Assembly (NCBI RefSeq): GCF_963548695.1
Contig: NZ_CAUUWA010000001.1
Location: 1 to 64,000 of the forward strand
DNA from: an uncultured Fretibacterium sp.
Lineage (GTDB): Bacteria; Synergistota; Synergistia; Synergistales; Aminobacteriaceae
DNA: 64,000 nucleotides
Reading direction: 5' to 3'
Shown here: positions 9,226 to 17,604 of the stretch, piece by piece
Layout of the letters: each line of letters starts with the position of its first letter
Numbering within the stretch: position 1 is the first letter of the stretch
The notes under the pieces: model-generated
What the model was told of the DNA's origin: nothing
Seen by the model: only the letters and a program-made list of their open reading frames with translations
Database searches by the model: none
Position numbers and translations under genes: made by a program

Positions 9226-10146
9226 GTGAAGCCTCTGTTACCTTCTCCTCAGGAGCGTGTTCTCCTGGACGGGCTTCTCAGCGGGGTGTGTTTTCTGAAT
9301 CCAGATCGTCTGATCACGTACTGGAACGACGCGGCCGAGTATTTTCTGGGGTACCGCTCGGAGGATGTCGTGGGGAAGCCCTGCTGCGAGTGGATCAGTG
9401 GGACGGATTTGAACATCGTGTCCTTTTGCGGCTGTCAGGGCTCTCTGGAGAGCTGCATTCCCGCGTCTCCGCGCTCCGGGACGGTCCCTATCGTGACGAA
9501 CCTGCGCCACAGGGACGGGTATTGGATTCCCCTCGAGTTGAGCTGTTTCCCCCTGTTGGGGCGGAAGGGGAAGGTAGTCGGCGCGGCCCTGGTTTTCGGG
9601 TCCGTCCGGGAGTCCCGAGACCTTGAGAACCGCCTCTCGGAGATGAGTCAGATCGCCTACTGCGACGCCCTGACGAATATCCCCAATCGCCGCTACCTCG
9701 AGGAGAAGCTTCAGGAGGCACTCCGGCTCTGGGAGGAGGAGCGTAGGAGTTTCGTCGGCGTGATGTGCGACATCGACTTTTTCAAGAACGTCAACGACTC
9801 CTACGGCCACGACGTGGGGGATGAGGTGCTCAAGGAGGTGGCCCGCGTCCTCTCGCACGGGCTGCGAGCCTCGGACGTCGTGGGACGCTGGGGCGGGGAG
9901 GAGTTCCTCATCCTGTTGAAGAACATCTCGGCGGAGGATTTGGTGCGCCGCCTGGACCGCCTTCGAGAGGCCGTCAGCGCTACCATGGTCCGGTCCGGGA
10001 TGGTGGAGGTCCGCGTGACGATGTCCTTCGGCGCCACGGAACCCCGCAAGGGGGAGACGATGGCCTCCCTGCTTTCCCGGACGGACGATTGCCTCTATCG
10101 AAGCAAGCGCGAGGGGCGGGACCGGGTCACGTTCGAGCCAGCCTGA
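9226..10146 (+). CDS. PAS-GGDEF diguanylate cyclase
   Basis: About 306 residues: an N-terminal PAS sensor (about 10-130) and a C-terminal GGDEF domain making cyclic di-GMP. The active site is GGEEF near residue 224, and RASD lies five residues before it, which is a product-inhibition I-site. The PAS part contains a cysteine group (PCCEWI, CGC, ESC) that could bind a metal or sense redox. No membrane helix or signal peptide is seen, so it is cytosolic. I prefer the GTG at 9226; a TTG at 9196 after a strong GGGGAGGGG is equally possible and adds ten residues. Confidence 0.85.
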   Translation: MKPLLPSPQERVLLDGLLSGVCFLNPDRLITYWNDAAEYFLGYRSEDVVGKPCCEWISGTDLNIVSFCGCQGSLESCIPASPRSGTVPIVTNLRHRDGYWIPLELSCFPLLGRKGKVVGAALVFGSVRESRDLENRLSEMSQIAYCDALTNIPNRRYLEEKLQEALRLWEEERRSFVGVMCDIDFFKNVNDSYGHDVGDEVLKEVARVLSHGLRASDVVGRWGGEEFLILLKNISAEDLVRRLDRLREAVSATMVRSGMVEVRVTMSFGATEPRKGETMASLLSRTDDCLYRSKREGRDRVTFEPA

Positions 10147-10208
10147 GAGGGTTTGGATATGGCTTTCGTCTCCATGGCCTGATGGCATAGGCCGAAGTAT
10201 GGACTGAA

Positions 10209-10240
10209 TCAGAACCACCGGCTCAGCCGGTGGTTCTGAT
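10209..10240 (+). repeat. Perfect 15-bp inverted repeat after the cyclase gene
   Basis: ATCAGAACCACCGGC and its exact reverse complement flank the trinucleotide TCA. The following bases are not a T-run, so a simple terminator is not obvious. The element could be a REP-like repeat, a hairpin end of an IS200/IS605-type element, or a factor-dependent terminator. Confidence 0.6.
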
Positions 10241-10382
10241 TGTATCCCTACCCTAACCCCAAACCGCAGGTTGCGATAGCCTTATGAAGACCGTCTTTCC
10301 GGAGAAAGTCGCTTCGGGGTATGCCACAAAATCGCCTCCGATGGGGATAATAAAACAAAACGGAAAAAAAAGGGGCACCATG

Positions 10383-10411
10383 AAGGGCCTGGAGCATTCG
10401 AGGCCCTTTTG
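10383..10411 (+). terminator. Hairpin with short T-run upstream of the oxidoreductase gene
   Basis: AAGGGCCT and AGGCCCTT form an 8-bp stem around a ten-base loop, followed by TTTT and preceded by an eight-A run. It may end the cyclase transcript about 240 bases downstream of its stop. It may equally be an attenuator, since it lies 30 bases ahead of the next start codon. The 10147-10440 gap otherwise shows only the inverted repeat at 10209. Confidence 0.5.
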
Positions 10412-10440
10412 CCTCTTACGAATCCTGGAGGACAACCGCG

Positions 10441-11424
10441 ATGGAATCGGCGATCAAGAGGGTAGGCGTGATTGGCGTCGGCCATTTGGGGCAACATCAT
10501 GCACGGGTGTATACGGAGCTTTTGGATGCACGTCTGGTCGGCGTTGCGGATCGGGACGAGGAGCGCGCGCATCTGATCGGCGAGAACCTTGGAGTCCCTG
10601 CCTATTCCACGATGGAGGAGCTGATCGGCCGGCAGGCCCCGGACGCGGTCTCGATAGTCGTTCCTACCAGCCTTCATTTCGATGTGGCCAGGACGGCGAT
10701 GGAGGCGGGAATCCATGTCCTGGTGGAGAAGCCGGTGACGACCCGTCCCGATGAGGCCGAGGAGCTGCTGAAGCTCGCCGCGAAGAAGGACCTGGTCCTT
10801 CAGGTCGGCCATATCGAGCGGTTCAACAGCGCCGTGCGCTATATCTCCCAGACGGTCCACAGCCCCATCTATCTGGAGTCCAAACGAATAGGGCCTTTCT
10901 CCCCGCGCATCAACGACGTGGGGGTCGTCCTGGACCTGATGATCCACGACATCGATATCGTCCTGTCCCTGGTCTCATCCCCCATAGCCCGGATTGCGGC
11001 GACGGGGCGGTGCGTCCATACGGACCACGAGGACATCGCCGATGCCCAGATAACCTTCGAGAACGGGGTCATGGCCCATATCCTGGTCAGCCGCGTCTCG
11101 GAGAAGAAGCAGCGGCAGCTGGACATCATGGAGCCCCAGCGCCACATCACGGTGAACTACGAGACGCAGACCGTCCAGATCAATCGGTGCGTCCGGGATT
11201 CCAACGGTCAGACCGAGATTCTGGAGACGCCGATCTTCCCCAAGAGCGAGCCCCTCAAACTGGAGTTGGCCCATTTTATCGGCTGCGTCAGGGAGGGGCG
11301 CCAGCCCCTCGTGGGGATACGGGATGGCAAACGTGCCCTGGAGGTCGCCATTGAGGTGCTGCGTCAGATCCACGAGCGCCCTGCCGCGCAGGGGGATATC
11401 GCACGCTGGGGGGCCGTTTCCTGA
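10441..11424 (+). CDS. Gfo/Idh/MocA-family NAD(P)-dependent oxidoreductase
   Basis: 327 residues. A Rossmann domain opens with RVGVIGVGHLGQHHARVY and contains the family signature HVLVEKPVTT near residue 100. The C-terminal substrate domain carries the GHIERFNSA and DLMIHDIDIVLSL segments, whose DLMIHD histidine is typically catalytic. Such enzymes oxidise or reduce sugars, inositols or UDP-sugars; the GHIERFNP-like motif is common in members linked to envelope sugars. The ATG is preceded by GGAGG at nine bases. Confidence 0.85.
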   Translation: MESAIKRVGVIGVGHLGQHHARVYTELLDARLVGVADRDEERAHLIGENLGVPAYSTMEELIGRQAPDAVSIVVPTSLHFDVARTAMEAGIHVLVEKPVTTRPDEAEELLKLAAKKDLVLQVGHIERFNSAVRYISQTVHSPIYLESKRIGPFSPRINDVGVVLDLMIHDIDIVLSLVSSPIARIAATGRCVHTDHEDIADAQITFENGVMAHILVSRVSEKKQRQLDIMEPQRHITVNYETQTVQINRCVRDSNGQTEILETPIFPKSEPLKLELAHFIGCVREGRQPLVGIRDGKRALEVAIEVLRQIHERPAAQGDIARWGAVS

Positions 11425-11481
11425 TAAGGACGGAGAGGACAGGAAGCCGTTTGTGGGCGGCGGACTGTGTGAGGCAAACAA

Positions 11482-11506
11482 CAAAAAGGGAGCCCGCCGG
11501 GGCTCC
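11482..11506 (-). terminator. Terminator of the cold-shock gene
   Basis: On the reverse strand, GGAGCCC and GGGCTCC pair around a short loop and are followed by CTTTTTGTT. It lies about 50 bases past the cold-shock stop codon. It also lies 65 bases past the convergent oxidoreductase gene and may serve both directions. Confidence 0.75.
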
Positions 11507-11554
11507 GTTTCGTTGGTTTCGCTAGCTTGGAACTTGGAAAGGGTGGAGGATGGC

Positions 11555-11755
11555 TTAAATCTTCTCGACGTTGGCTGCCTGGGGACCTTTCTCGCCGTTC
11601 ACGATTTCAAAAGACACCTTCTGGCCTTCGGCAAGGGTTTTGAATCCGTCGCCAAGAATAGCGCTGTAGTGCACAAAAACATCCTTCCCCTCGTCAGCCG
11701 TAATGAAACCATACCCCTTGCTCTCGTTGAACCACTTCACGGTACCCTGAGCCAT
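11555..11755 (-). CDS. cspA: Cold-shock domain RNA chaperone
   Basis: 66 residues forming one cold-shock OB fold with both nucleic-acid-binding motifs: KGYGFI (RNP1) and VFVHYSAI (RNP2-like). It opens with the typical [17 protein letters not shown]. It binds single-stranded RNA and DNA and melts RNA structure. The ATG at 11755 has an ideal AGGAGG eight to ten bases upstream; a TTG one codon earlier is not needed. Its own promoter and terminator make it a single-gene unit. The symbol is used in the general CspA-family sense. Confidence 0.95.
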   Translation of the reverse strand: MAQGTVKWFNESKGYGFITADEGKDVFVHYSAILGDGFKTLAEGQKVSFEIVNGEKGPQAANVEKI

Positions 11756-11811
11756 CAAGAAAAGCCTCCTAAAACAGAAGAAATTACCGACCCTTGAGAC
11801 GGTGTAGATAC

Positions 11812-11840
11812 AGATTACAGTGATTGTGAGGATATGTCAA
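11812..11840 (-). promoter_or_regulatory. Sigma-70-type promoter of the cold-shock gene
   Basis: On the reverse strand TTGACA (11840-11835) and TAATCT (11817-11812) are separated by exactly 17 bases. Transcription should start near 11805, giving a leader of about 50 bases, far shorter than the about 160-base cold-responsive leader of E. coli cspA. Confidence 0.72.
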
Positions 11841-11904
11841 GAGGCAGGGAGCAGCTTGCCGGCGAACTGTTATCATGCCTTAGCATGGGCTTGCAAGCTA
11901 CCTT

Positions 11905-11913
11905 TGATATACT
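11905..11913 (+). promoter_or_regulatory. Extended -10 promoter candidate for coaX-dus
   Basis: TGATATACT fits an extended -10 (TGnTATAAT) 70 bases before the coaX start. No good -35 is seen at the expected distance, as is common for extended -10 promoters. It faces away from the cold-shock promoter. Confidence 0.4.
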
Positions 11914-11982
11914 AAAAGAAACATGGGACGGGGCTTTCGAGGCCGAGGACAAAGGTGCTGTTTTGCCAAGGAGGAGGGCGCA

Positions 11983-12762
11983 ATGCTTCTGGTGATGGAT
12001 GTGGGCAACACCACGACGGTTGTGGGGATATTCGACGGGGAAAAACTGACGGCGCATTGGCGGCTTTCTTCCATTCTGCATACGTCCGACGAGCTGGGAA
12101 TCTATCTGCTCACCCTGCTCGGGACCAAGGGAGTGGGGGCCGAGGGGATCGATGGCGCGGTGTTCGCGAGCGTCGTCCCCCCCCTCGACCTCCCCGTGAG
12201 CGAGGCGATACGGAACTTCCTGGACGTCGAGGCCCTGAGGGTGGACGCCTTCACGGATATTGGCATGGAGATACGTTACGCCTCCCCGCGCGAGGTCGGG
12301 GCGGACCGCATCGTCAATGCCCTGGGCGGACGCGCGAAGTATGGGGCGCCGCTCATCGTCGTCGACTACGGGACGGCCATCACCCTCGACGTTGTGTCCG
12401 TGGATGGGGCCTATCTGGGAGGCGTGATCGCCCCTGGCCTCGTATCGGGGATCTCCGCGCTCTTCGGCCGCACCGCTAAGCTGCCTCAGGTTGGCGTGGA
12501 GCTGCCGCCCTCGGTCATCGGGCGCAATACCAACGAATCCATCCAGTCCGGGATACTCTTTGGCAATGCGGGGCTGACGGATCGGCTTGTGGAGATGGTC
12601 CGTTCCGAGCTCGGCGTCCAGGCCAGGGTGGTGGCCACGGGCGGACATGCGGAGCTCATGGCCGAGCTCTCCAGGACCATCGACCAGGTGGACCCCTGGC
12701 TCACCCTGGACGGCCTGCGCCTGATCCACGAGCGAGCCTCCGTGAAAAGAGCCTTGCCGTGA
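11983..12762 (+). CDS. coaX: Type III pantothenate kinase
   Basis: 259 residues; phosphorylates pantothenate as the first step of coenzyme A synthesis. The actin-like fold motifs are present: MDVGNTTTVVGIFDGEKL at the start, GADRIVNALGG near residue 105, VDYGTAITLDVVS near residue 127, and GGVIAPGL. The ATG is preceded by AAGGAGGAGGG. The last codons overlap the dus start (GTGA). Confidence 0.93.
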   Translation: MLLVMDVGNTTTVVGIFDGEKLTAHWRLSSILHTSDELGIYLLTLLGTKGVGAEGIDGAVFASVVPPLDLPVSEAIRNFLDVEALRVDAFTDIGMEIRYASPREVGADRIVNALGGRAKYGAPLIVVDYGTAITLDVVSVDGAYLGGVIAPGLVSGISALFGRTAKLPQVGVELPPSVIGRNTNESIQSGILFGNAGLTDRLVEMVRSELGVQARVVATGGHAELMAELSRTIDQVDPWLTLDGLRLIHERASVKRALP

Positions 12763-13757
12763 CGGCGAGCGCGTTTTTTGTCGGTGGACTGGCGCTTGCC
12801 AACCCGCTCTGTCTGGCGCCCCTGGCCGGGGTCACGGCGGCGCCGGTCAGGGAATTCTTTACGAGGCTGGGGGCCGCCCTGACCCACACGGAGATGGTGA
12901 GCTGCGCCGGATTGGTGCGGGCGAACCGCAAGACCTCGGATATGCTCGAGACCCTGCCGGGCGAGGGGCCCGTGATCCTCCAGCTCTTTGGGGGAGAGGC
13001 GGATACGGTGGCGAGGGGGGCGGAGGTCGCCCTGGAGCTCAAGGGCGCGAGAGGGGGGGACGTCTTTGCCGGGCTGGGGCTCAACATGGCCTGCCCCATG
13101 CCCAAGGTGACCCGGCGAGGGGCGGGCGCGGCTTTGCTGAACGCCCCTTCCGAGGCGTTCGAGATGACGCGCCGGCTGGGGCGCCTGGGGCTTCCCGTCT
13201 GGGTCAAGATACGTCGGGTCAGTGAGGGGAAAAACGAGGATACGATACGTTTTGTGGAGGGATTGCTCGATGCGGGGGCCGAGAACGTCTGTATCCATGG
13301 CCGGACGGCGGCCCAGCGCTACGAGGGGCGTTCGGACAGGACGGTTGTGGCGGAGGCGGCGCGGCGTTTCCCCGGCAGGATTGCCGCGAGCGGCGATGTG
13401 CGCACTCCCGAGGACGTTCGGGAATATCTGGGTGCGGGATGTGCTGCCGTGATGCTGGCGCGGGGCGCTCTGGCGAATCCCTGGCTGTTCCCCGAATCGC
13501 TTCGCGCGCTGGAGCTTCCGATCCCCGGAGGCTTTCTCGATCCGAGCCCGGAGTTGAGGGGCGCGGAGCTGTCGCGCCTCGGCGAGCGGGCCAGGGCGCT
13601 GTGCGGAGAACGTCTGGCCGTGGTGCTGCTCAAGCGGCTGATGGGGGGAATGCTCAGGGGGATGAGCGGGGCGGCCGAGCTGCGCCGTCGCGCGGGCTGC
13701 GCCTCGGACCTGGACGCGCTGCTGGAGGTCTTCAGGGCCGGTATGGCCGTGGATTGA
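12759..13757 (+). CDS. dus: tRNA-dihydrouridine synthase
   Basis: 332-residue flavoenzyme that reduces uridines in the tRNA D-loop. It starts with LCLAPLAGVTAAPVREF (FMN-binding barrel strand) and has QLFGGEADTVARGAEVAL, then GLNMACPMPKVTRRGAGAALL with the catalytic cysteine. IHGRTAAQRYEGRSD and ASGDVRTPEDVREYL follow, all in family order. The GTG start overlaps the coaX stop by four bases. Which uridine it modifies is not evident. Confidence 0.9.
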   Translation: MTASAFFVGGLALANPLCLAPLAGVTAAPVREFFTRLGAALTHTEMVSCAGLVRANRKTSDMLETLPGEGPVILQLFGGEADTVARGAEVALELKGARGGDVFAGLGLNMACPMPKVTRRGAGAALLNAPSEAFEMTRRLGRLGLPVWVKIRRVSEGKNEDTIRFVEGLLDAGAENVCIHGRTAAQRYEGRSDRTVVAEAARRFPGRIAASGDVRTPEDVREYLGAGCAAVMLARGALANPWLFPESLRALELPIPGGFLDPSPELRGAELSRLGERARALCGERLAVVLLKRLMGGMLRGMSGAAELRRRAGCASDLDALLEVFRAGMAVD

Positions 13758-13783
13758 GCGCGGGCGCCGTCATTCCCCTCCAG

Positions 13784-14038
13784 TCATTCTTCTTCAGACG
13801 GATGTCCCCCGTCTCGATCGCTGCGTTCCCCTTCCCTCGGGTCCGCCTCCTCCAGAAACAGGGGCATCCACCGTTTCCAGAGCCACAGGGAGAGGGAGCC
13901 CGTCAGAAAGCCCAGGGCAAGCCCCAGGACGATGTAATCCTCCCTTCCGCGCCCGAGGGCGTATCCCGCATATCCGGCCAGGGCGTAGCCGAACGCGATG
14001 ACGGAGATCATGGATAGAACCGTGATGAAAAGCCGCAT
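13784..14038 (-). CDS. Small two-helix membrane protein, AtpZ-like
   Basis: 84 residues with two hydrophobic helices and a charged C-terminal tail (EADPREGERSDRDGG). The pattern ALAGYAGYALGRGREDYIVLG followed by GFLTGSLSLWLWKRW resembles AtpZ/ATPase gene 1 proteins, which are usually found at the head of F-type ATP synthase operons. No ATP synthase gene is in this window, so it would be an orphan. GAGGAG sits six bases before the ATG, supporting a real gene. It runs convergent with dus and divergent from the aminotransferase. Confidence 0.6.
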   Translation of the reverse strand: MRLFITVLSMISVIAFGYALAGYAGYALGRGREDYIVLGLALGFLTGSLSLWLWKRWMPLFLEEADPREGERSDRDGGHPSEEE

Positions 14039-14146
14039 GTCGTTCTCCTCGAATTTCGACGTTTGAGGGATAATGTATCATAAAAACGAAAACGCCGCGG
14101 CGGATATTTGAGCCTAAGCCGATTTGAATTTCGAGGAGATGGTAGG

Positions 14147-15283
14147 GTGAACGATCGTCTGCCTATTCTGGACTTGTCCCGGGCCTATGCGGAGATACGG
14201 GACGAGGTGCGAAGGGCTCTCGAGCGCGTGTTCGAGGCTCAGTCCTTCATCCTGGGGCGCGAGGTCCGCGCGTTCGAGGAGCATGTCGAGAGCTACCTGG
14301 AGCTTCCCAAGGGCTCGGCGATCGGTTGCGCCTCGGGGACGGACGCGCTGATCCTGGCCCTGATGGCCCTGGATGTCGGGCCGGGGGACGAGGTCGTCAC
14401 GACCCCATACAGCTTCTTCGCCACGGCGGGGGCGGTCGTGCGCCTTGGGGCCAGGCCCGTGTTCGCGGATATCGACCCCATGACCGGGAACATCGACCTT
14501 GTCGAGGTCGAGCGCAGGTTGACCCCGAGGACAAAGGCTTTTCTGCCCGTGCATCTGTTCGGCCAGACCGTGCCCCTGGAGGGCGTCTCGGAGCTCTGTG
14601 CCGAACGGGGCGTGGCGATCGTGGAGGACGCCGCTCAGGCCTTCGGCGCCTGGCGTCGGGCGGAGAACCGTATCGCGCGGGCCGGCGCCGTGGGGGACGT
14701 GGGGTGCTACTCCTTCTTTCCCACGAAGAACCTGGGGGGCTGTGGCGACGGCGGAATGATCGTAACGCGCGACACAGGACGGGCCGAACGGCTGCGGCGC
14801 CTGCGGGTCCACGGCGAGGGGCGCACTTACTTTCACGAGGAGGTCGGGCTGAACAGCCGGCTCGACGCCCTCCAGGCCGCGGTCCTCGATGTGAAGCTGC
14901 CTCACCTGGAGCGCTGGAATGCCGACCGGCGCCTCTGCGCCGACCGGTATCGTCTGCTCTTCGAGTCCCGGGGGCTGACGGACCGGGTGACGCTTCCCGA
15001 GGAGCTCGCCGGCAACCATCATATCTATCATCAGTATGTGGTGCGCGTTCCGGACCGGGACAGGCTGATGGCCCACCTCGACGGGCTGGGGTTGACGACG
15101 CGCGTCTATTACCCCCTGCCGCTGCACCTCCAGCCCTGCTTCGCCTTTCTGGGAGGACGGCCTGGGGATTGTCCGCAGGCGGAGCGCCTGTCGCAGGAGG
15201 CCCTGGCGCTCCCGATTTTCCCCGGCCTCGAGGCGGAGGAACAGGAGCGTCTGGTGGAGGCGATCGCGGCTTTTATGACCTAG
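14147..15283 (+). CDS. DegT/DnrJ/EryC1-type sugar aminotransferase
   Basis: 378-residue fold-type I PLP enzyme. The motifs are GCASGTDALILALMALDVGPGDEV, then VEDAAQAFGA and GCYSFFPTKNLGGCGDGG, in which the lysine of PTKN forms the PLP Schiff base. LNSRLDALQAAVLDVKLPHLE and YHQYVVRV follow. Relatives transaminate keto-sugars bound to dTDP or UDP (WecE, WbpE, FdtB). It lies 25 kb from the surface-sugar cluster, and the Gfo/Idh gene 3 kb upstream may work in the same pathway. The GTG start is preceded by GAGGAGATGG. Confidence 0.88.
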   Translation: MNDRLPILDLSRAYAEIRDEVRRALERVFEAQSFILGREVRAFEEHVESYLELPKGSAIGCASGTDALILALMALDVGPGDEVVTTPYSFFATAGAVVRLGARPVFADIDPMTGNIDLVEVERRLTPRTKAFLPVHLFGQTVPLEGVSELCAERGVAIVEDAAQAFGAWRRAENRIARAGAVGDVGCYSFFPTKNLGGCGDGGMIVTRDTGRAERLRRLRVHGEGRTYFHEEVGLNSRLDALQAAVLDVKLPHLERWNADRRLCADRYRLLFESRGLTDRVTLPEELAGNHHIYHQYVVRVPDRDRLMAHLDGLGLTTRVYYPLPLHLQPCFAFLGGRPGDCPQAERLSQEALALPIFPGLEAEEQERLVEAIAAFMT

Positions 15284-15421
15284 CCCTGGAATGATAGAGG
15301 GGCAGCCTGCGCCAACTGCGGCGGCCCTGCCGGTGTGGTTTCTGCGGATGCGCTTTATGCGGTCCGCGGCTATACTGGCTAAGCTTACATACTCTTGATG
15401 TACGGGGAGGGAATCCGCCTC

Positions 15422-16129
15422 ATGTATTATCCTTTTTTCGATCCCACGATGCTCCACCCCTCGATGCTCCTTTTGATCCCGGCGCTGCTCCTGTCGTTCT
15501 GGGCCCAGATGCGCGTAAAGAGCACCTTCGACCGCTTCAGCCAGGTCCGGGCGCGGGGCGGTGTCACGGGCGCCCAGGCGGCGCGGATGCTGCTGGATCG
15601 TTTCGGGCTGTCCTCCGTGCCGGTCAACCACGTTGAGGGGGACCTGACCGACCACTACGATCCCAGGGACCGGACGCTCAGCCTGTCGGACTCGGTCTAC
15701 TCCAGCTCCAGCATTGCCGCCATCGGAATCGCCGCCCATGAGGTGGGGCACGCCATCCAACACAGCGAGGGATACGCGCCCCTGATGTTCCGCAACCGGG
15801 TGGCGCCTGCGGTAGGGCTGGTCTCCAACATGGCCATCCCCCTTTTCATCATCGGGTTCATGATGCATGGCCAGTTCCTGATGAATCTGGGCATCGTCCT
15901 CTTTTTGGGTGCAACCGTCTTCCACCTGGTGACGCTGCCGGTGGAGTACAACGCGAGCTCGCGCGCCATCACGATCCTGGACGGGACGGGAGCCCTGGCC
16001 CCGGATGAGCTGAATGGCGCCAAGAGAGTCCTGGACGCAGCCGCCTGGACCTACGTCGCCGCCGCCCTGATGGCCGTGCTGCATCTGGTGCGCCTTCTGA
16101 TCCTGAGGGGTTCCTCTCAGGACCGCTGA
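15422..16129 (+). CDS. YugP-type zinc metallopeptidase, membrane-bound
   Basis: 235 residues with an N-terminal membrane anchor and the zinc motif HEVGHAIQH at residues 106-114. At least two further hydrophobic helices follow, with the conserved LPVEYNASSRAI segment after them. This is the neutral zinc metallopeptidase family of B. subtilis YugP; its substrates are not known to me. The chosen ATG begins MYYPFFDPTML, as in the family; an upstream TTG/ATG would add eight or nine residues. Confidence 0.88.
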   Translation: MYYPFFDPTMLHPSMLLLIPALLLSFWAQMRVKSTFDRFSQVRARGGVTGAQAARMLLDRFGLSSVPVNHVEGDLTDHYDPRDRTLSLSDSVYSSSSIAAIGIAAHEVGHAIQHSEGYAPLMFRNRVAPAVGLVSNMAIPLFIIGFMMHGQFLMNLGIVLFLGATVFHLVTLPVEYNASSRAITILDGTGALAPDELNGAKRVLDAAAWTYVAAALMAVLHLVRLLILRGSSQDR

Positions 16130-16230
16130 TTCACGTATGAAACGCAGCTTCGTCTTGTCGTCAAAATGCAGCGATGGGGCGCCCGGCGAGGGGTGCTCCA
16201 TTTTTTCTTGGGGTTCTTGGGGAGGACATC

Positions 16231-17604
16231 GTGCGCGGGATTGAGGGGGCGCTTCACGTACTGGCTCGAGTGAGGGAGGGACGTTTCGCCTCGGAGGTCC
16301 TGCGGGACTCCGGCTCGGCGATGGCCCCCGGGGATCTGTCCCTCGCCGCCTCGTTGGTCTATATCGTGCTGCGGCGGGAGGAGATGTGGCGGCACATCGT
16401 CGGGGGGTTCCTGCGGTCCGGGGATGCCCGGAGCCGGAGCGGCAGGGGCCGCTCTCCGGGGCAGCCCGCGGCGGGAGGGCGCCTGCCTCCCCAGGTCGCG
16501 GACTGTCTGCTGGCGGGTACCGCGGGGCTTCTGGAGCTGCGTCACTTCGCCGGCGGCGTCCTGGTCAATGGCCTGCTGGAACACCTCAAGAGCGAGGGGC
16601 GGGGAAGGTTCGTCTCCCTTGTCAACGCCGTCCTGCGCGCCGTCGGAGAGCGAGGCTTGGAGCGGGTCGAGGCGCTCCGCCGCTCTGCCTCCCTTGAGGA
16701 CCGCGCCCTCTGGGCGGGGGTCCCCGTCTGGTCTCTGCCGGCCTGGACCAAGTCGTGGAAGCGGTCCGAGCTGAACGAGCTTTTCGACCTGATGCGCATC
16801 CCGCCAGCGTCCTCCCTCCGCGTCTCCCCGGGGCGGGAGGCTGCACTGAACGACCTGCTGCGGAAGGAGGGCCTGGAGCCCGAGCCCTCCGATCTCTCGG
16901 GGGCCCTCCGCCTTCAAAGTACCGTGCTTCCGATCTCCCTTCCCGGATATGAACAGGGGTGGTGTACGGTCCAGACGGAGGGGTCGCTCCTCGTGGCCTC
17001 GCTGGCGGAGCGTTTCTGGAGGGAGGGCGTGATTCTGGACATGTGCTCGGGACGGGGAGTCAAGGCCGGCCAGATCCTTCAATCCCTGCCCGGAGCGCGT
17101 ATGGAGTGCTGGGAGCTTTCTCGCGGGCGGCACCTGAGCGCCGTCCGCGAGATGCGGCGCCTGGGCGTGGAGGATCGTGCGGAGCTGCGCTGCGGCAACG
17201 CCCTGGAGCTCGAGCTGCGTGAGGCTCCAACTTTGGTGCTACTGGACGCCCCCTGCTCGGGGAGCGGGACCTGGATCCGGAAGCCGGAGTCCAAATGGCA
17301 GCTCTCCTGGTCCCGTTTCGACCGCCTGGTCTCCGTCCAGAAATGTTTGCTGACGCGGGCTTTGGACCTGTGTGCGCCGAATGGTATTATAATTTATGTA
17401 ACGTGCAGCCTCCTTCGTCAGGAAAACGAGAACGTCGTGGCGGAGGTCCTGGCGGGCCGGGCCGATGGCGTGGAGGTCCCCTCGCCGTGGGGCACATCCG
17501 GCCCCTTCCGCAGGGGCCGCCCGTGGGGTGCGTACATCTGGCCCACGTTGCCCTGGCTGGACGGCTTTTACTGTTCCATCATCATGAAGAGAGCGGAGGT
17601 CTGA
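16231..17604 (+). CDS. rsmB: 16S rRNA m5C967 methyltransferase RsmB-like
   Basis: 457 residues. An N-terminal NusB-like RNA-binding domain (about 1-150) precedes a SAM-dependent methyltransferase domain with ILDMCSGRGVKAGQIL (motif I), LLDAPCSGSGTWIRKPES (motif IV cysteine) and YVTCSLLRQENE (motif VI cysteine). Both catalytic cysteines of the Nop2/Sun/RsmB group are present. An Arg/Ser/Gly-rich insertion interrupts the NusB-like part. I choose GTG 16231 after GGGGAGGACATC over the upstream ATG at 16174. It appears to lead the operon running to recA. Confidence 0.88.
   Translation: MRGIEGALHVLARVREGRFASEVLRDSGSAMAPGDLSLAASLVYIVLRREEMWRHIVGGFLRSGDARSRSGRGRSPGQPAAGGRLPPQVADCLLAGTAGLLELRHFAGGVLVNGLLEHLKSEGRGRFVSLVNAVLRAVGERGLERVEALRRSASLEDRALWAGVPVWSLPAWTKSWKRSELNELFDLMRIPPASSLRVSPGREAALNDLLRKEGLEPEPSDLSGALRLQSTVLPISLPGYEQGWCTVQTEGSLLVASLAERFWREGVILDMCSGRGVKAGQILQSLPGARMECWELSRGRHLSAVREMRRLGVEDRAELRCGNALELELREAPTLVLLDAPCSGSGTWIRKPESKWQLSWSRFDRLVSVQKCLLTRALDLCAPNGIIIYVTCSLLRQENENVVAEVLAGRADGVEVPSPWGTSGPFRRGRPWGAYIWPTLPWLDGFYCSIIMKRAEV

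Noticed and set aside
10282..10434. Small plus-strand frame beginning MKTVFPEK upstream of the oxidoreductase
   Set aside because: No ribosome-binding site, covers a hairpin, and shows no coding bias; not called as a leader peptide.
14114..16201. 695-codon reverse-strand open frame across the aminotransferase and YugP genes
   Set aside because: It spans two well-supported genes on the other strand and has the composition of an antisense frame.
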